DNA of 64,000 nucleotides from Bartonella kosoyi (GTDB lineage Bacteria > Pseudomonadota > Alphaproteobacteria > Rhizobiales > Rhizobiaceae): positions 2,041,001 to 2,105,000 of the forward strand of contig NZ_CP031843.2 of the NCBI RefSeq assembly GCF_003606325.2. Direction: 5' to 3'. This document shows, in pieces, positions 39,250-49,055 of the stretch (its first letter is position 1; every line of letters begins with the position of its first letter). The position numbers were made by a program, and so were the translations under genes. The notes beneath the pieces were generated by a model. It was given only the letters and a program-made list of their open reading frames with translations, searched no databases and had not been told where the DNA came from.

Positions 39250-39502
39250 CGCCAAGATTTGTTTTAGAATAGTACAAAAAATAGTCCTAAAAATGGATCC
39301 TGTAAATTATTATAAGTTATTGATAAGATTTCACAAAAAAACTGTATAAAAGACACAAAGATCGATTACGCTGATGGCGAATAGCGCAGGTCTTTGGAGC
39401 GCATATCAGTTCGATATCTTCCTTTGTCTCAAAATAATCCAAGCATAAAGAACGAGTATGCACCAAAGAGGTTTTCTAAAAAATTTTTGAAAGGAAACAT
39501 GC
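39250..39502 (+). repeat. Bep upstream repeat, copy 3
   Basis: Third and most diverged copy. The promoter half is well conserved, but the GGGGAATGCCCC hairpin has become GAACGAGTATGCACC, so the leader hairpin is lost while the AAGAGGTTTTCTAAAA and GAAAGGAAAC blocks remain. Confidence 0.75.
39320..39348 (+). promoter_or_regulatory. Putative promoter of the first double-BID effector
   Basis: TTGATA, 17 bases, TGTATA, conserved with the two preceding effector genes. Confidence 0.55.
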
Positions 39503-40813
39503 ATGAAAAAAGATCACCCTCACCCTTTTCCGTCCCCTTCAATACAAGAACTGATAAGGCTCTATGAACAAGCAGCGGCAGAGGTCTCAGGCGAAGCCCC
39601 CCTTCCTAAAGAAACGCCTTTAACAAGCAAAAGACTATCAACGATACCGGAACAAGATGAGGGAAGACTCTCTGTTTTAGAAGAAGAAACGATTATGCAG
39701 ACAAGTGCACAGGCATCCGCTAGGATAATGAATCCAACAACGCCTCTTTCAAGCACGCGCGCGCCCCAAAGACCGCAAGAAGCTGAAATGACACGTGCAA
39801 CAGCTGCTCCACAAGCCGTCCAAGGAGCAGCAAAAATTCTCTCAGAAGAAGAAATCTCTCGATTGCTTCCTCACCATTCATTGGTTCGAACCTATCAAGA
39901 AGAAATCGAGCGGTTATCCGCAAGTGCCTATGGCAACCCCCATATTTTACAAGAAAAAATGCAGGAAATTCAAAGAAACCCTCAAGCGGGAGAAGAGCTC
40001 TCATGGCGCATGGCAGCCCATCCTAAAAGCATTGCTAAACCTTCCGGCAGAAGCATGTTGGGCTTCAAAAATAGAGAACGCAGAGACGCAGAAGAGAGTT
40101 ATTCCGCCCTCAGTCTCACCATTGAGTGTTATACAGAAGCCGTAAGACAGGCAAGAGAGAACCTATTACAATCTCCAGAGCAAGAACTCAAAACCTATGA
40201 ACGTCTAATGGGGAAAGACGCCGTCTCTGCACTTCTGCAAAAACCGGGTCATTCTGAAAGGGAAAAAGAAAGTCTTTCAGAAGCAGACATGTCTGCCCAA
40301 ATTCACCAACATTCCAAAGTCAAAAGACACCATGCACAAATCAAATATTGGTGTGGAGTTGTTTTTGGCGACGCAAACGTTTTGCAATCACAAGTGGAAG
40401 AGCTTTTCCAGAACCCTGAAACAATAGAACAGCTCGCCCAGCAACTTGCTGGAAATCCTAAGTCTATTCACAAATACGCTGGTCGCAGCTTTGGGGGTTT
40501 AAAAAATCGAGCACGCATCCATGCTGAAGCGGGTCTATCTCACCTCATTGATGCTGCTGACAATTATGCAACGGCTGTCGCGCAGGTCAGAGAGAGTCTT
40601 TTACAAACTCAGCAGACACAACAAGAACATCGTGAAGCATCTGAGCAAACACAAAGCTTGCAGCAGCAGCAGCAAAACGTTTCACAGTCTGCTCAACGCC
40701 TTGAATCTTCAACAATAACGCATGAAGGAACAACGCCCTCTCCCCAGCAAAGAGAAACGGATTTGCGTCCTCGCAAAACTGCCGCCCCAAAAGCGATGGC
40801 TTTTGCCAGCTAA
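39503..40813 (+). CDS. Double-BID effector without tyrosine-motif region
   Basis: A 436-residue T4SS effector with two BID domains: BID1 at about residues 115-223 (SAYGNPHILQ, RSMLGFKNRERRDAE) and BID2 at about 258-368 (WCGVVFGDANVLQ, KYAGRSFGGLKNRARIHAE). The N-terminal 110 residues are Pro/Thr-rich and lack EPIYA-type motifs, unlike BepE of B. henselae, which also has two BIDs and a similar length. BID1 carries KPSGRS where the family has KLAGR, a mild departure in the core. The C terminus is Gln-rich and then basic, ending KAMAFAS. A BepE or BepH relative is likely, but I do not assign a letter. Confidence 0.78.
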   Translation: MKKDHPHPFPSPSIQELIRLYEQAAAEVSGEAPLPKETPLTSKRLSTIPEQDEGRLSVLEEETIMQTSAQASARIMNPTTPLSSTRAPQRPQEAEMTRATAAPQAVQGAAKILSEEEISRLLPHHSLVRTYQEEIERLSASAYGNPHILQEKMQEIQRNPQAGEELSWRMAAHPKSIAKPSGRSMLGFKNRERRDAEESYSALSLTIECYTEAVRQARENLLQSPEQELKTYERLMGKDAVSALLQKPGHSEREKESLSEADMSAQIHQHSKVKRHHAQIKYWCGVVFGDANVLQSQVEELFQNPETIEQLAQQLAGNPKSIHKYAGRSFGGLKNRARIHAEAGLSHLIDAADNYATAVAQVRESLLQTQQTQQEHREASEQTQSLQQQQQNVSQSAQRLESSTITHEGTTPSPQQRETDLRPRKTAAPKAMAFAS

Positions 40814-41117
40814 ACAGATATGAGTTTCCACGTTAAATCCAACATCTTGGTGCAACGCATAAGAGAGATGATTTGCGCCAAGCAAAAAGGTTGGAGCAAA
40901 ACTCATTCTCCCCCCCTCACTTAATCTAAGCTATTGATAAACAAGTCTTTAGAGAGTGATGATAATCTGAACCAAGAACCCCAAATTTTGTGAGACCGCT
41001 CAGTTTCACATTTTGCCTCGTGAGAGAAAATAAAAAAGCATAAAACAGAATAAACACCAACACATTTTGTAAAATAGTCCTTAAAAACAATATTGGAAGA
41101 GCTTGAAAGGAGCATGC
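40814..41117. other. Spacer with a worn version of the Bep upstream repeat
   Basis: An ATCTAAGCTATTGATAAACAAG segment at about 40924-40945 resembles the promoter half of the effector upstream repeats, but no TGTATA follows at the right distance. The final GAAAGGAGCATGC before the ATG matches the ribosome-binding part. Confidence 0.4.
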
Positions 41118-43001
41118 ATGAAAAAAAAACACCCCTCCCCTTTTATCACTGAAATGATGGAAAAATTTCAACAACAGGCTGAACAATCCCCCACCAGAAC
41201 CCCCCCTCCGCAAGTTTCTCAAAGCGTGCAATCATCTGGTCAAAAACGCCCAGAGAACTTACCTCCCTCTCCAAAGGTTGCGCCCCCGCCGCCCCCACGC
41301 GTGAGAGCCTCAGCGCAAACCAGCGTCAAAAACCAAGAGACGCCTCCTCTACAAACAAAAGTAGCGCCGCCAAAACCCCCACGTGCAAGAGATAGAGAAC
41401 AACACAGCACACACGTTCAAGCCTCCCCCTCCCATACCAAAAGAGTGGCGCCCCCCTCTCCCTCACACGTAAGAGACAAAACACCAACCGACGCAAAAAT
41501 CCAAAATCCTGAAACCCTCGAGAGCCCCTCCGCGCCCATAAAAGCAGCACCACAAAGACCACCGCGTGCAAAAGATAGAGAACAACACAGCACACACGTT
41601 CAAGCCTCCCCCTCCCATACCAAAAGAGTGGCACCCCCCCCTCCCTCACGCGTAAGAGACAAAACACCAACCGACGCAAAAATCCAAAATCCTGAAACCC
41701 TCGAGAGCCCCTCCGCGCCCATAAAAGCAGCACCACAAAGACCACCGCGTGCAAGAGATAGAGAACAACACAGCACACACGTTCAAGCCTCCCCCTCCCA
41801 TACCAAAAGAGTGGCACCACCCCCTCCCCCACGCGTAAGAGACAAAACACCCCAGCATAGAACAGTCCGGCAGCAAAGCGGTTCATCATCACAAGACAGC
41901 GAAATATATGCAGTCCTTCGTTCAAGAAAAACGCACCAAACAGGAGAGAGAAAACAAAGCGATGCTGTTGTGCAAAAAACAGCCTCCCCACAAACAGCCA
42001 TTAGACAGCCAAAACCATCTCAGGAACAAAAAGCCTCTATTAATACAATGGAAAGAGAGCTCTTGCTCGGAGCATATCACGAAGAAATACGTTTTTTGTG
42101 CGAAAAGGTTTATGGTGACCGGCTTATTTTAGAACAAAGAATAGAAGAAATCAAAGAAAACCCGACTATGGGAGAACAACTCTTATGGGATATGAAAGAA
42201 AACCCTCAGTCTATTTCTAAGCTTGCGGGTCGAAAAATTCTCGGCATAAAAAGTGATGCACGCAAACAAGCTGAAGAAACACTTCCTAATCTGTGTGAAG
42301 CCATTAACGGTTTTTTATATACCTCAAAATATGCAAAAGAGAATATTTTACAGAGTGCTCACGGGGAACAACGGCAACACGAACACACCCAACAGGAAGA
42401 AGCAATCACTCAACACACACAAAGTCGGCTCACTTCAGAAAGGCAAATCGAGCCTCTCTCCAATCAGGAAATTGCCCGCAGAGTTCAACAAGATCCATCG
42501 GTTCAATATGGTCAAAGAGAAGTCCAATATCGGTGTCAAATTGTTTATAAAGATCCATTTATTTTGCAATATAGAATGGAAGATATGCACAAAATTCCAG
42601 AAATGGGAGAAGAACTTGTCTTTCAAATTGAAAAGGATCCGACCTCTTTTGCTCCCCTTGCTGGTAGAAAGGCCCTTGGCATAAAAAATAGCGCACGCAA
42701 AGCCGCTGAAGAAAATCTTCCTACCCTTTGTACCGCCATTAAGGATTATGCTGACACGATAAAGCAATTAAGAGAAACCATTGTTCACAACCATCAAATA
42801 GAACAACAACAACGCCATCAACCGCTTACCGATCTCGATAAACAATTGCAAAAACAGCAAAGCCTATCACAACCCCCGCAGCTGCCTGAGCGTTCAACAA
42901 CAAAGCGACGTCAAGAGCTTTCTGAAACATCGAGAAAAGAAGAACGCCCCCCTATTCAACCGCGCAGAGGTGAAGCATCAAAAGCCATAGCTTTGTCGTG
43001 A
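41118..43001 (+). CDS. Large effector: proline-rich 61-residue repeats, one tyrosine motif, two BIDs
   Basis: A 627-residue effector from the ATG preceded by GAAAGGAGC; an in-frame ATG 5 codons earlier is less likely by comparison with the sister genes. Residues 40-250 are Pro/Arg/Lys-rich and include tandem 61-residue units with VAPPPPSRVRD and RPPRARDRE segments that look like SH3-binding sites. One motif SEIYAVL (Tyr264) follows. BID1 is at about 311-420 (KLAGRKILGIKSDARKQAE) and BID2 at about 447-560 (PLAGRKALGIKNSARKAAE). The basic tail ends KAIALS. The double-BID end matches BepE-like effectors. The repeat number may vary between strains. Confidence 0.82.
   Translation: MKKKHPSPFITEMMEKFQQQAEQSPTRTPPPQVSQSVQSSGQKRPENLPPSPKVAPPPPPRVRASAQTSVKNQETPPLQTKVAPPKPPRARDREQHSTHVQASPSHTKRVAPPSPSHVRDKTPTDAKIQNPETLESPSAPIKAAPQRPPRAKDREQHSTHVQASPSHTKRVAPPPPSRVRDKTPTDAKIQNPETLESPSAPIKAAPQRPPRARDREQHSTHVQASPSHTKRVAPPPPPRVRDKTPQHRTVRQQSGSSSQDSEIYAVLRSRKTHQTGERKQSDAVVQKTASPQTAIRQPKPSQEQKASINTMERELLLGAYHEEIRFLCEKVYGDRLILEQRIEEIKENPTMGEQLLWDMKENPQSISKLAGRKILGIKSDARKQAEETLPNLCEAINGFLYTSKYAKENILQSAHGEQRQHEHTQQEEAITQHTQSRLTSERQIEPLSNQEIARRVQQDPSVQYGQREVQYRCQIVYKDPFILQYRMEDMHKIPEMGEELVFQIEKDPTSFAPLAGRKALGIKNSARKAAEENLPTLCTAIKDYADTIKQLRETIVHNHQIEQQQRHQPLTDLDKQLQKQQSLSQPPQLPERSTTKRRQELSETSRKEERPPIQPRRGEASKAIALS
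41380..41850 (+). repeat. In-frame 183-bp tandem repeats in the large effector gene
   Basis: The start of GATAGAGAACAACACAGCAC occurs at 41391, 41574 and 41757, an exact 183-base period (61 codons). Copies differ at only a few positions (for example PPSPSHV, PPPPSRV, PPPPPRV), so the expansion is recent. The repeat keeps the frame and encodes proline-rich sequence. Confidence 0.95.
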
Positions 43002-43283
43002 TAATCTCATTACCATTGGTTTGTCATAAAAAACTTTGGTGCAATTATCTTGCCAAGATTGCACCAAGGATAGCGTATAACCTACAGAAAAATTTGAATA
43101 GACTCTCCTCTGCCAAAGTGCATTAATAAAATTGCACGATAACATTTCATAAAAATGGCCAACATTGATGCTGCGCCATCATGAACTTTGTTTCATGCGA
43201 AGAGGATCAAAATTTTCCCATCATTCAAATCGGCATTCTTCTTTGAAGAAGAAAAAACTTATGAAAATAACATAAGACAAAAA
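43002..43283. other. Short spacer before the last FIC effector
   Basis: About 280 bases with no clear promoter pair. The first part has TGCAATTATCTTGCCAAGATTGCACC, an imperfect inverted repeat related to the GCGCCAAGA blocks at the start of the effector upstream repeats. Confidence 0.35.
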
Positions 43284-45142
43284 ATGGAAAACATGAAAGA
43301 AAACACAGAACAGTGTGCTTCTTCCACACAGGAAGAATTACAAGAGCAACACCCTGCAATGAATGCAGTCGTTTTAAAGCAAATCAATGAAGCCGCACAA
43401 AATTTTTTCTACCCCAACAGCAAAGTGCTTAAAAATAAATACCGTATTAAAGATAAAGAAATATTAAAAGAACACTGTTCTGACAATGTAAAAAAAGAAA
43501 TGATCAAACTTCTCCAAGAGCTCCCACCAGAGCAATTTGATGCTGCTTATCTCAAATATCTTCATCATCGCCTTTTTTCTCGTACATTTGAATGGACTGG
43601 ACAAACCCGCCAAGCACCTTTTACCTTTGAAGATAACACTGTTGCTTCTATGCCCATTTTGAAAAGAAAAGAATTTACAAAGCCTTTTGCGATGGGCAGA
43701 AAAATCCAGGAGAGACTAAAAAAATTAGATAAAACACTTGCTGAAACAAATAGTTTAAAAGGCTTAACCCGCGAAACGTTTGTTGAACATGCTGCTGAAA
43801 TGTTGATACAGCTCAACTATACGCACCCTTTCAGAGAAGGTAATGGACGCACACAACGAATGTTTTTTGAAAAACTCGCTCAAGCAGCAGGACACACACT
43901 CGACTTTTCTCTTGTAACAGAAAAACGCATGAACCTTGCCAGCACTGCATCGCTAATACATAACGATAAGGAAATGATGAAACATCTGCTTGAAGATATC
44001 TCCAATCCAGAAAAAATACTTATTCTAAAAGAATTCGTAGACAATATGAAACATATTGGGCTTAAGATTACTCATCATCATCTGATTATGACAGCAAAAG
44101 AAGGTCATACCTATACAGGCTTCTATAGAGGCTGTGGCCCCAAAGGCTTCATGCTTGATGCCAACGGGACTTTCATCATAGGAAATAAAAAAGATCTTAC
44201 ACCAGAGCAAATACAAACATTAAAAATGGGTGATACCCTCTCCTTTACAGCACCAAGCACTCAACACCCGCAAGAGGTGCTGATCCCCGCAGAAAAAATA
44301 GCGCCTCTTACAAGCAACGAAATTGCCACGAGGATAAAAAACAACGTATTACTTCAAGTAAGAAGAACAGAAATCGAAACTTTGTGCCAAATCATTTATG
44401 GCAATCGGCATATTTTGCAGGAAAAAATTGAAAGGATTCATGAAAATCACAGGGAAGGAGAACAGCTTACCTATCAAATTGCCACATCTCCTCAATCGAT
44501 TGCTCAGTTGTCTAGGAGCAATATATTGGGCATAAAAAATAACGCGCGTGCCAATGCTGAAGCCAATATTTTGCCCCTCTGTAGAGCCATTGATTGTTAT
44601 ATCAATATTTTTAAACAAACAGAAAGAGACATTCTCCATGACCATCACACCAAACAAAGGCGCTGTGAACAGTCGGTCGCAATGCCTAAGGTTTGGATGC
44701 AAAATCTCCTCTCCTTGCCAAAAGAACAGCAGCAAGAAACGTTATCAAACTCTCCTGAATTAAGAGGTGAAATTAAGAGTTTATATCAAAAAAATCAATA
44801 AACGCTTATCCTCAAGCGAGCATGAAGCAATAAAAGAAAATAATCCCGAAAAACTGGCTAAGAGTCTTGGCACATCAGCTGTCAAAGCCAAAGAGATTCT
44901 GGAAATCGTCAAGCAGACAAAAGAGATAGAACAAAATATACACCCCTTGGCGTTTTATGACCACCAATTGAGTAACCGCTTAGCACCAAAGCAGCATCAA
45001 TCTACCCCATAGCAATTATCCAAGAAAAACACTGAAAAAACATGGTCGAACACCAATGCCAGAAAACATCTATCAAAACATCAAGAGACAAGAAAATATG
45101 CCCTCTCACAAAACAGAGCACGCAAAGGCCATAACTCTCTAA
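43284..45142 (+). pseudogene. Canonical FIC-OB-BID effector, frameshifted after the BID domain
   Basis: The only effector here with a canonical Fic motif, HPFREGNGR at residues 181-189 (start at MENMKENTE; upstream codons are open but unlike other Beps). The flap reads FTFEDNTVASMP. FIC spans about 40-255, OB 265-330, BID 350-455. The frame ends at 44801 (505 aa) because of an A7 tract at 44788-44794. With one A fewer it continues as KINKRLSSSEHEAIKE, collinear with the BepA and BepC tails, to a stop at 45012. A third frame then gives PENIYQNIKRQ and ends EHAKAITL at 45142, resembling the ends of the other effectors. Two shifts suggest decay, though the first could be slippage. The missing tail may matter for export. 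Confidence 0.75.
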
Positions 45143-45152
45143 AAATTCATAT

Positions 45153-45196
45153 AAGCTTATCTTTTTTTACCCTCTCTGGTAAAAAAAGATAAGCTT
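45153..45196. terminator. Bidirectional-looking terminator closing the effector cluster
   Basis: A perfect 19-bp inverted repeat (AAGCTTATCTTTTTTTACC with its complement) and a 6-base loop, 10 bases after the end of the last effector frame. The stem contains A7/T7 runs on both strands, so it can serve either direction. Confidence 0.8.
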
Positions 45197-45225
45197 TATC
45201 CCCTACCTTCATCGGCAAATCAATC

Positions 45226-45506
45226 GTGCGTCAACGAAATGCGAAAACCATAAGAGAAAAACTTTCAATAAACAAAGAAAAAGCCCCATCAATGATGAAC
45301 AGGAATCTCAGCAGAGCAATTGATAAGGATTGGTCATTTTTGAAAAGATCATTCATCCCTTTCATTCCCTATAATGCCCTTGCCCGTGGTGCTAAAAACA
45401 GGCAAGATGTTGTTGAAAAATTACGTTTTGCCATCCTCTATTTATAGACTTTCTGAAACAAGAAGGCTGCCTCATTTGGGGAGAACATAAAGCTGTAAAG
45501 CCGTAA
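45226..45506 (+). pseudogene. Unrecognised frameshifted small gene
   Basis: A 73-codon frame (to 45447) rich in Lys and Arg with ARGAKNRQDVVEKLRFAI near its end. A shift of frame at about 45435 continues as FIDFLKQEGCLIWGEHKAVKP to a stop at 45506, which looks more protein-like than chance. I do not recognise a family. The segment sits between the effector cluster terminator and a dispersed repeat. Confidence 0.35.
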
Positions 45507-46288
45507 AAGTAAAACCCCATCACACGGCGTTGCCATCACCGTTGCGTTCAGCCTGACAAGCTTTTAAAAGCCTTAAAAGCCCTCTATCTTTTTCAAAAAT
45601 GAAAATGGTGCATTGCTTCACGTTTTTATTTTATTTGCGTATCTTTAAATAGGGTATAATAAATTGATTTATGATGAGTATTCACTACTTTGCATGTTGA
45701 ATGAAAGCTCCAAAGATCGTAAGATTCTCTCATTTCAAATCTCTTTATGTTGCATCAATCAAAACCATTCGTTTGCACGTTACAGATAGGATTAACGTAT
45801 GGATCAAAATGATTTAAGAAAAGAGTAAAATGCCTTTTCATGAATCGCCTAAATGCAAAGTCTGTCGCAACATTCTAGAGCTGGAAAGATGTGTAATGGT
45901 GAGCCGGCTTGTTACTTCATAAGCACACAAATGGGTCAAGTCTCTCATGTAAAACACGGCGCCATTTGAATACACGCTCCACGAACATCACCCCCCTAGA
46001 GAGAAATGATTATTCTATATCCCTAAACTGTTATGATATCGCTTCCATATTTCATTTTGAAAAAGAAATTTTAATGATTTTATGACAACAATAAAAATTG
46101 TAAGGCAACTAAAACAAGGAGCATGTTAAAAGTCTTCACGCAACCATTGTTGACAGAAAGATAAACACCGTCGTAAAACGCTGCACAAATATATTCTTGT
46201 ATGGGAATACAGATCAGATTTTTATGATTTAAAACGGCTTATTTCTCTACTCACCGCTTTTCTTTTACCACAAACCTGATATATTTTT
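45507..46288. other. Gene-free spacer with a full dispersed-repeat copy
   Basis: Holds one of the best copies of the dispersed family at about 45658-45772 and, after it, a CTGTCGCAACATTCTAGAGC block related to one at 5710. No gene is supported before murJ. Confidence 0.45.
45658..45772. repeat. Dispersed intergenic repeat, best-preserved copy
   Basis: Blocks in order: AAATTGATTTATGATGA, AATGAAAGCTCC, AAGATTCTCTCATTTCAAATC, then GTTGCATCAATCAAAACCATT. The same order, with variable spacing, occurs near 3455, 5520, 13940, 17921, 34065, 50670, 51960 and 54550. Confidence 0.65.
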
Positions 46289-47860
46289 ATGACATTGATT
46301 AAAAAAATTGCAACCGTTGCTTCCGGAACTCTGATGAGCCGTATTTTTGGCTTCATCCGTGAAATGCTTATGGCAGCAGCACTAGGGACGGGTCCTGTTT
46401 CTGATGCCTTCAATGCGGCTTTTCGTTTTCCCAATACATTCCGCCGTTTTTTTGCTGAAGGTGCCTTTAATGCTGCTTTCATTCCTCTTTTTGCTAAAAA
46501 AATCACTGAAGATGGTCAAGAATCTGCCTGTAAATTCGCAGAAGAAGTTTTTGGTGTTCTCTTTTCGCTGCTTTTACTGTTAACCATTGCGATGGAACTG
46601 AGTATGCCTTTTTTGGTGCGAACGGTTATTGCGCCAGGCTTTAGCGAAGACGCCACAAAATTTAATGCCACCATTCATTTTACTGCGATCATGTTTCCTT
46701 ATTTAACCTGCATGTCGCTCGCTGCGATGATGGGGGGCATGCTCAATGCTCTGCGCCGCTATTTTATTGCCGCCGTTGCGCCGCTCTTTTTAAATATTAT
46801 TCTGATTGGTGTGCTCGCCTATGCTTGGATCTATCAACTTGACGCTTGGCACATCGGCTTAAATCTCTCTTGGGGTGTGTTGGCGGCAGGACTTCTTCAA
46901 CTTGTCCTAATTGCGGTTGCTTTACGTCAAAGTGGCATGAAAATTTTCTTCCGCCGTCCCGATTTAACCCCTAATGTACGCAAGCTCTTAACCTTAGCAT
47001 TCCCTGCAGCCATCACGGGTGGTATCACGCAAATTAATTTGCTCATCAATACCAACATTGCTTCTAGTCAATCAGGGGCTGTCTCTTCTTTGATGTATGC
47101 TGATCGGCTTTATCAATTGCCTCTAGGCGTGATTGCCATTGCCGTTGCAACCGTTCTTTTACCAGAATTAACCCGCGCGTTGCGAAGCAAAAAGCTTGAA
47201 GAAACTCACCATTTGCAAAATCGCTCTATTGAATTAACACTCCTGTTAACGCTTCCAGCATCCATCGCTTTTTTGCTGCTGTCCACCCCTATTGTTAGTT
47301 TACTCTTTGAGCGCGGACAATTTACCGATCAATCAACACAGCATGTTGCACAGTTATTGGGACTTTATGGACTAGGACTTCCAGCTTTTGTACTCATTAA
47401 GGTCTTTATTCCTAATTTCTTTGCCCATGAAGATACCAAAACACCAATGATTTTTACGGGCATTTGTGTTTTCATCAATATCAGCCTCGCTTTAACATTA
47501 TTTCCTTTCTTTTCCGCACGCGGCATTGTTATTGCGGAAATTACTTCTGGATGGGTCAATACCCTACTGCTTTGGGGTGTCCTCATCAAACGGGGGTATT
47601 GGAAATACGACGCCCAACTGATCAAGCGAATATTATGCCTCATAATCGCTTCTCTTTTGAGTGCACTCGTCCTCTATTACGGATTACATGTGTGCGGATT
47701 TTTATCTTTTCCTTTATCTTCAAAAGCCTCCTTTTTCTTGCGTTTCAGCACCTTAGCAGGGATCATGCTGGGTATATTCTCACTCTATTTTATTGCCTAT
47801 TTTTTATCCAACCCCCTTTCCTTTTTTCACACGCTTAAAAATTTGAAAAAACGTCCATAA
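46289..47860 (+). CDS. murJ: Lipid II flippase MurJ
   Basis: A 523-residue polytopic membrane protein that moves lipid II across the inner membrane for peptidoglycan synthesis. The MurJ/MviN start is clear (SGTLMSRIFGFIREMLMAAALGTGPVSDAFNAAFRFPN, seen as SRIFGFIREML and DAFNAAFRFPNTFRR), as is RRFFAEGAFNAAFIPLF. About 14 membrane helices can be counted, with the conserved charged residues of the central cavity in the first helices. Its order murJ-trpS-usp-nfu is conserved in Rhizobiales. Confidence 0.95.
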   Translation: MTLIKKIATVASGTLMSRIFGFIREMLMAAALGTGPVSDAFNAAFRFPNTFRRFFAEGAFNAAFIPLFAKKITEDGQESACKFAEEVFGVLFSLLLLLTIAMELSMPFLVRTVIAPGFSEDATKFNATIHFTAIMFPYLTCMSLAAMMGGMLNALRRYFIAAVAPLFLNIILIGVLAYAWIYQLDAWHIGLNLSWGVLAAGLLQLVLIAVALRQSGMKIFFRRPDLTPNVRKLLTLAFPAAITGGITQINLLINTNIASSQSGAVSSLMYADRLYQLPLGVIAIAVATVLLPELTRALRSKKLEETHHLQNRSIELTLLLTLPASIAFLLLSTPIVSLLFERGQFTDQSTQHVAQLLGLYGLGLPAFVLIKVFIPNFFAHEDTKTPMIFTGICVFINISLALTLFPFFSARGIVIAEITSGWVNTLLLWGVLIKRGYWKYDAQLIKRILCLIIASLLSALVLYYGLHVCGFLSFPLSSKASFFLRFSTLAGIMLGIFSLYFIAYFLSNPLSFFHTLKNLKKRP

Positions 47861-47919
47861 TCTCTATACTTTGTCAAAAATAATAAAACGAATAACCTTA
47901 AATTAGAAAGCGCACTCCT

Positions 47920-48990
47920 ATGGATACCTTCACTCCCCTTGTTTTTTCCGGCGTACAACCGAGTGGTCACTTACATCTTGGCAATTATCTTGGAGCCCTT
48001 CAAAATTGGGTTGAACTACAAAATGCTTATCACTGCCTCTATTGTGTTGTGGATATGCATGCGCTCACCGTCAACCCAGATCCCCTTATTTTACGGGAAT
48101 CCACCAGAACAGTGACTGCCGCCTTTCTAGCCGCCGGTATTGATCCCCAAAAACACATTATTTTCAACCAATCACGTGTTTTTCAACATGCTGAACTCGC
48201 CTGGATTTTAAATTGTGTTGCCCGTATCGGCTGGCTTCAACGTATGACACAATTTAAAGATAAAGCAGGAAAAGATCGCGAAAAAGCATCCCTTGGGCTT
48301 TTTGCCTATCCCACATTGATGGCGGCTGATATTTTAGTCTATCGTGCAACGCATGTTCCGGTAGGGGAAGATCAAAAACAGCATGTTGAACTCACACGCG
48401 ATATTGCACAAAAGTTTAACCATGATTATGCCCACCGTATTGCTGACTTAAATTTTGGCATCTCTATGCCAACGGATGAAGAAAAAAAACAAGGCTTTTT
48501 TCCCCTCCCAGAAGCACTGATTGGAATAACCGCCCCACGCGTTATGTCCTTGCGTGATGGGACAAAAAAAATGTCAAAATCAGATCCTTCAGATTTCTCA
48601 CGCATTAATTTGACCGATGATGCAGATCTTATTGCCCAAAAAATACGTAAAGCCAAAACAGATTCTGCGCCTCTTCCAGATTCTCTTGACGCTTTAAAAG
48701 AACGACCCGAAGTGGATAACCTGCTTGGTATTTACGCCGCCTTTTCCAAAGTGAGTAAAGAAAAAGTTCTTTTAGAGTTTTCTGGTCAACAATTTTCACA
48801 TTTTAAAACAGCGCTAGCCGACCTTGCCGTCCATAAGCTTGCCCCTATAACAGAAGAGTTACGTCGTCTTCATCAAGAAAGCGGTTATATTGACTCTGTT
48901 TTGCATGATGGCGCAGAACGTGCTAGTATGCTCGCAGAAGAAAATATGAAAAAAATTCGTGAAATTGTTGGATTTTTGCACAATATATAA
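47920..48990 (+). CDS. trpS: Tryptophanyl-tRNA synthetase
   Basis: A 356-residue class I aminoacyl-tRNA synthetase. The HIGH-type motif appears as [13 protein letters not shown] at about residues 12-24 and the KMSKS motif as [10 protein letters not shown] at about 204-213. The tryptophan-specific [15 protein letters not shown] block is at about 148-162. Length is at the upper end for bacterial TrpS because of an insertion around residues 170-190 typical of Rhizobiales. Follows murJ after 59 bases. Confidence 0.96.
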   Translation: MDTFTPLVFSGVQPSGHLHLGNYLGALQNWVELQNAYHCLYCVVDMHALTVNPDPLILRESTRTVTAAFLAAGIDPQKHIIFNQSRVFQHAELAWILNCVARIGWLQRMTQFKDKAGKDREKASLGLFAYPTLMAADILVYRATHVPVGEDQKQHVELTRDIAQKFNHDYAHRIADLNFGISMPTDEEKKQGFFPLPEALIGITAPRVMSLRDGTKKMSKSDPSDFSRINLTDDADLIAQKIRKAKTDSAPLPDSLDALKERPEVDNLLGIYAAFSKVSKEKVLLEFSGQQFSHFKTALADLAVHKLAPITEELRRLHQESGYIDSVLHDGAERASMLAEENMKKIREIVGFLHNI

Positions 48991-49055
48991 AAACAATACC
49001 CCTAAAAATTGTAGAAAGCAAAAAAAAAATCGTTTGTACAAAATAGAGAAAGTGC

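Noticed and set aside
41391..41850. Regular direct repeats that might suggest a CRISPR array
   Set aside because: Units of 183 bases abut without spacers and are in frame within an effector gene.
41326..41991. 221-codon minus-strand frame opposite the proline-rich effector repeats
   Set aside because: It mirrors the 183-base repeats of the sense gene and is repetitive only because that gene is; no start signal or family.
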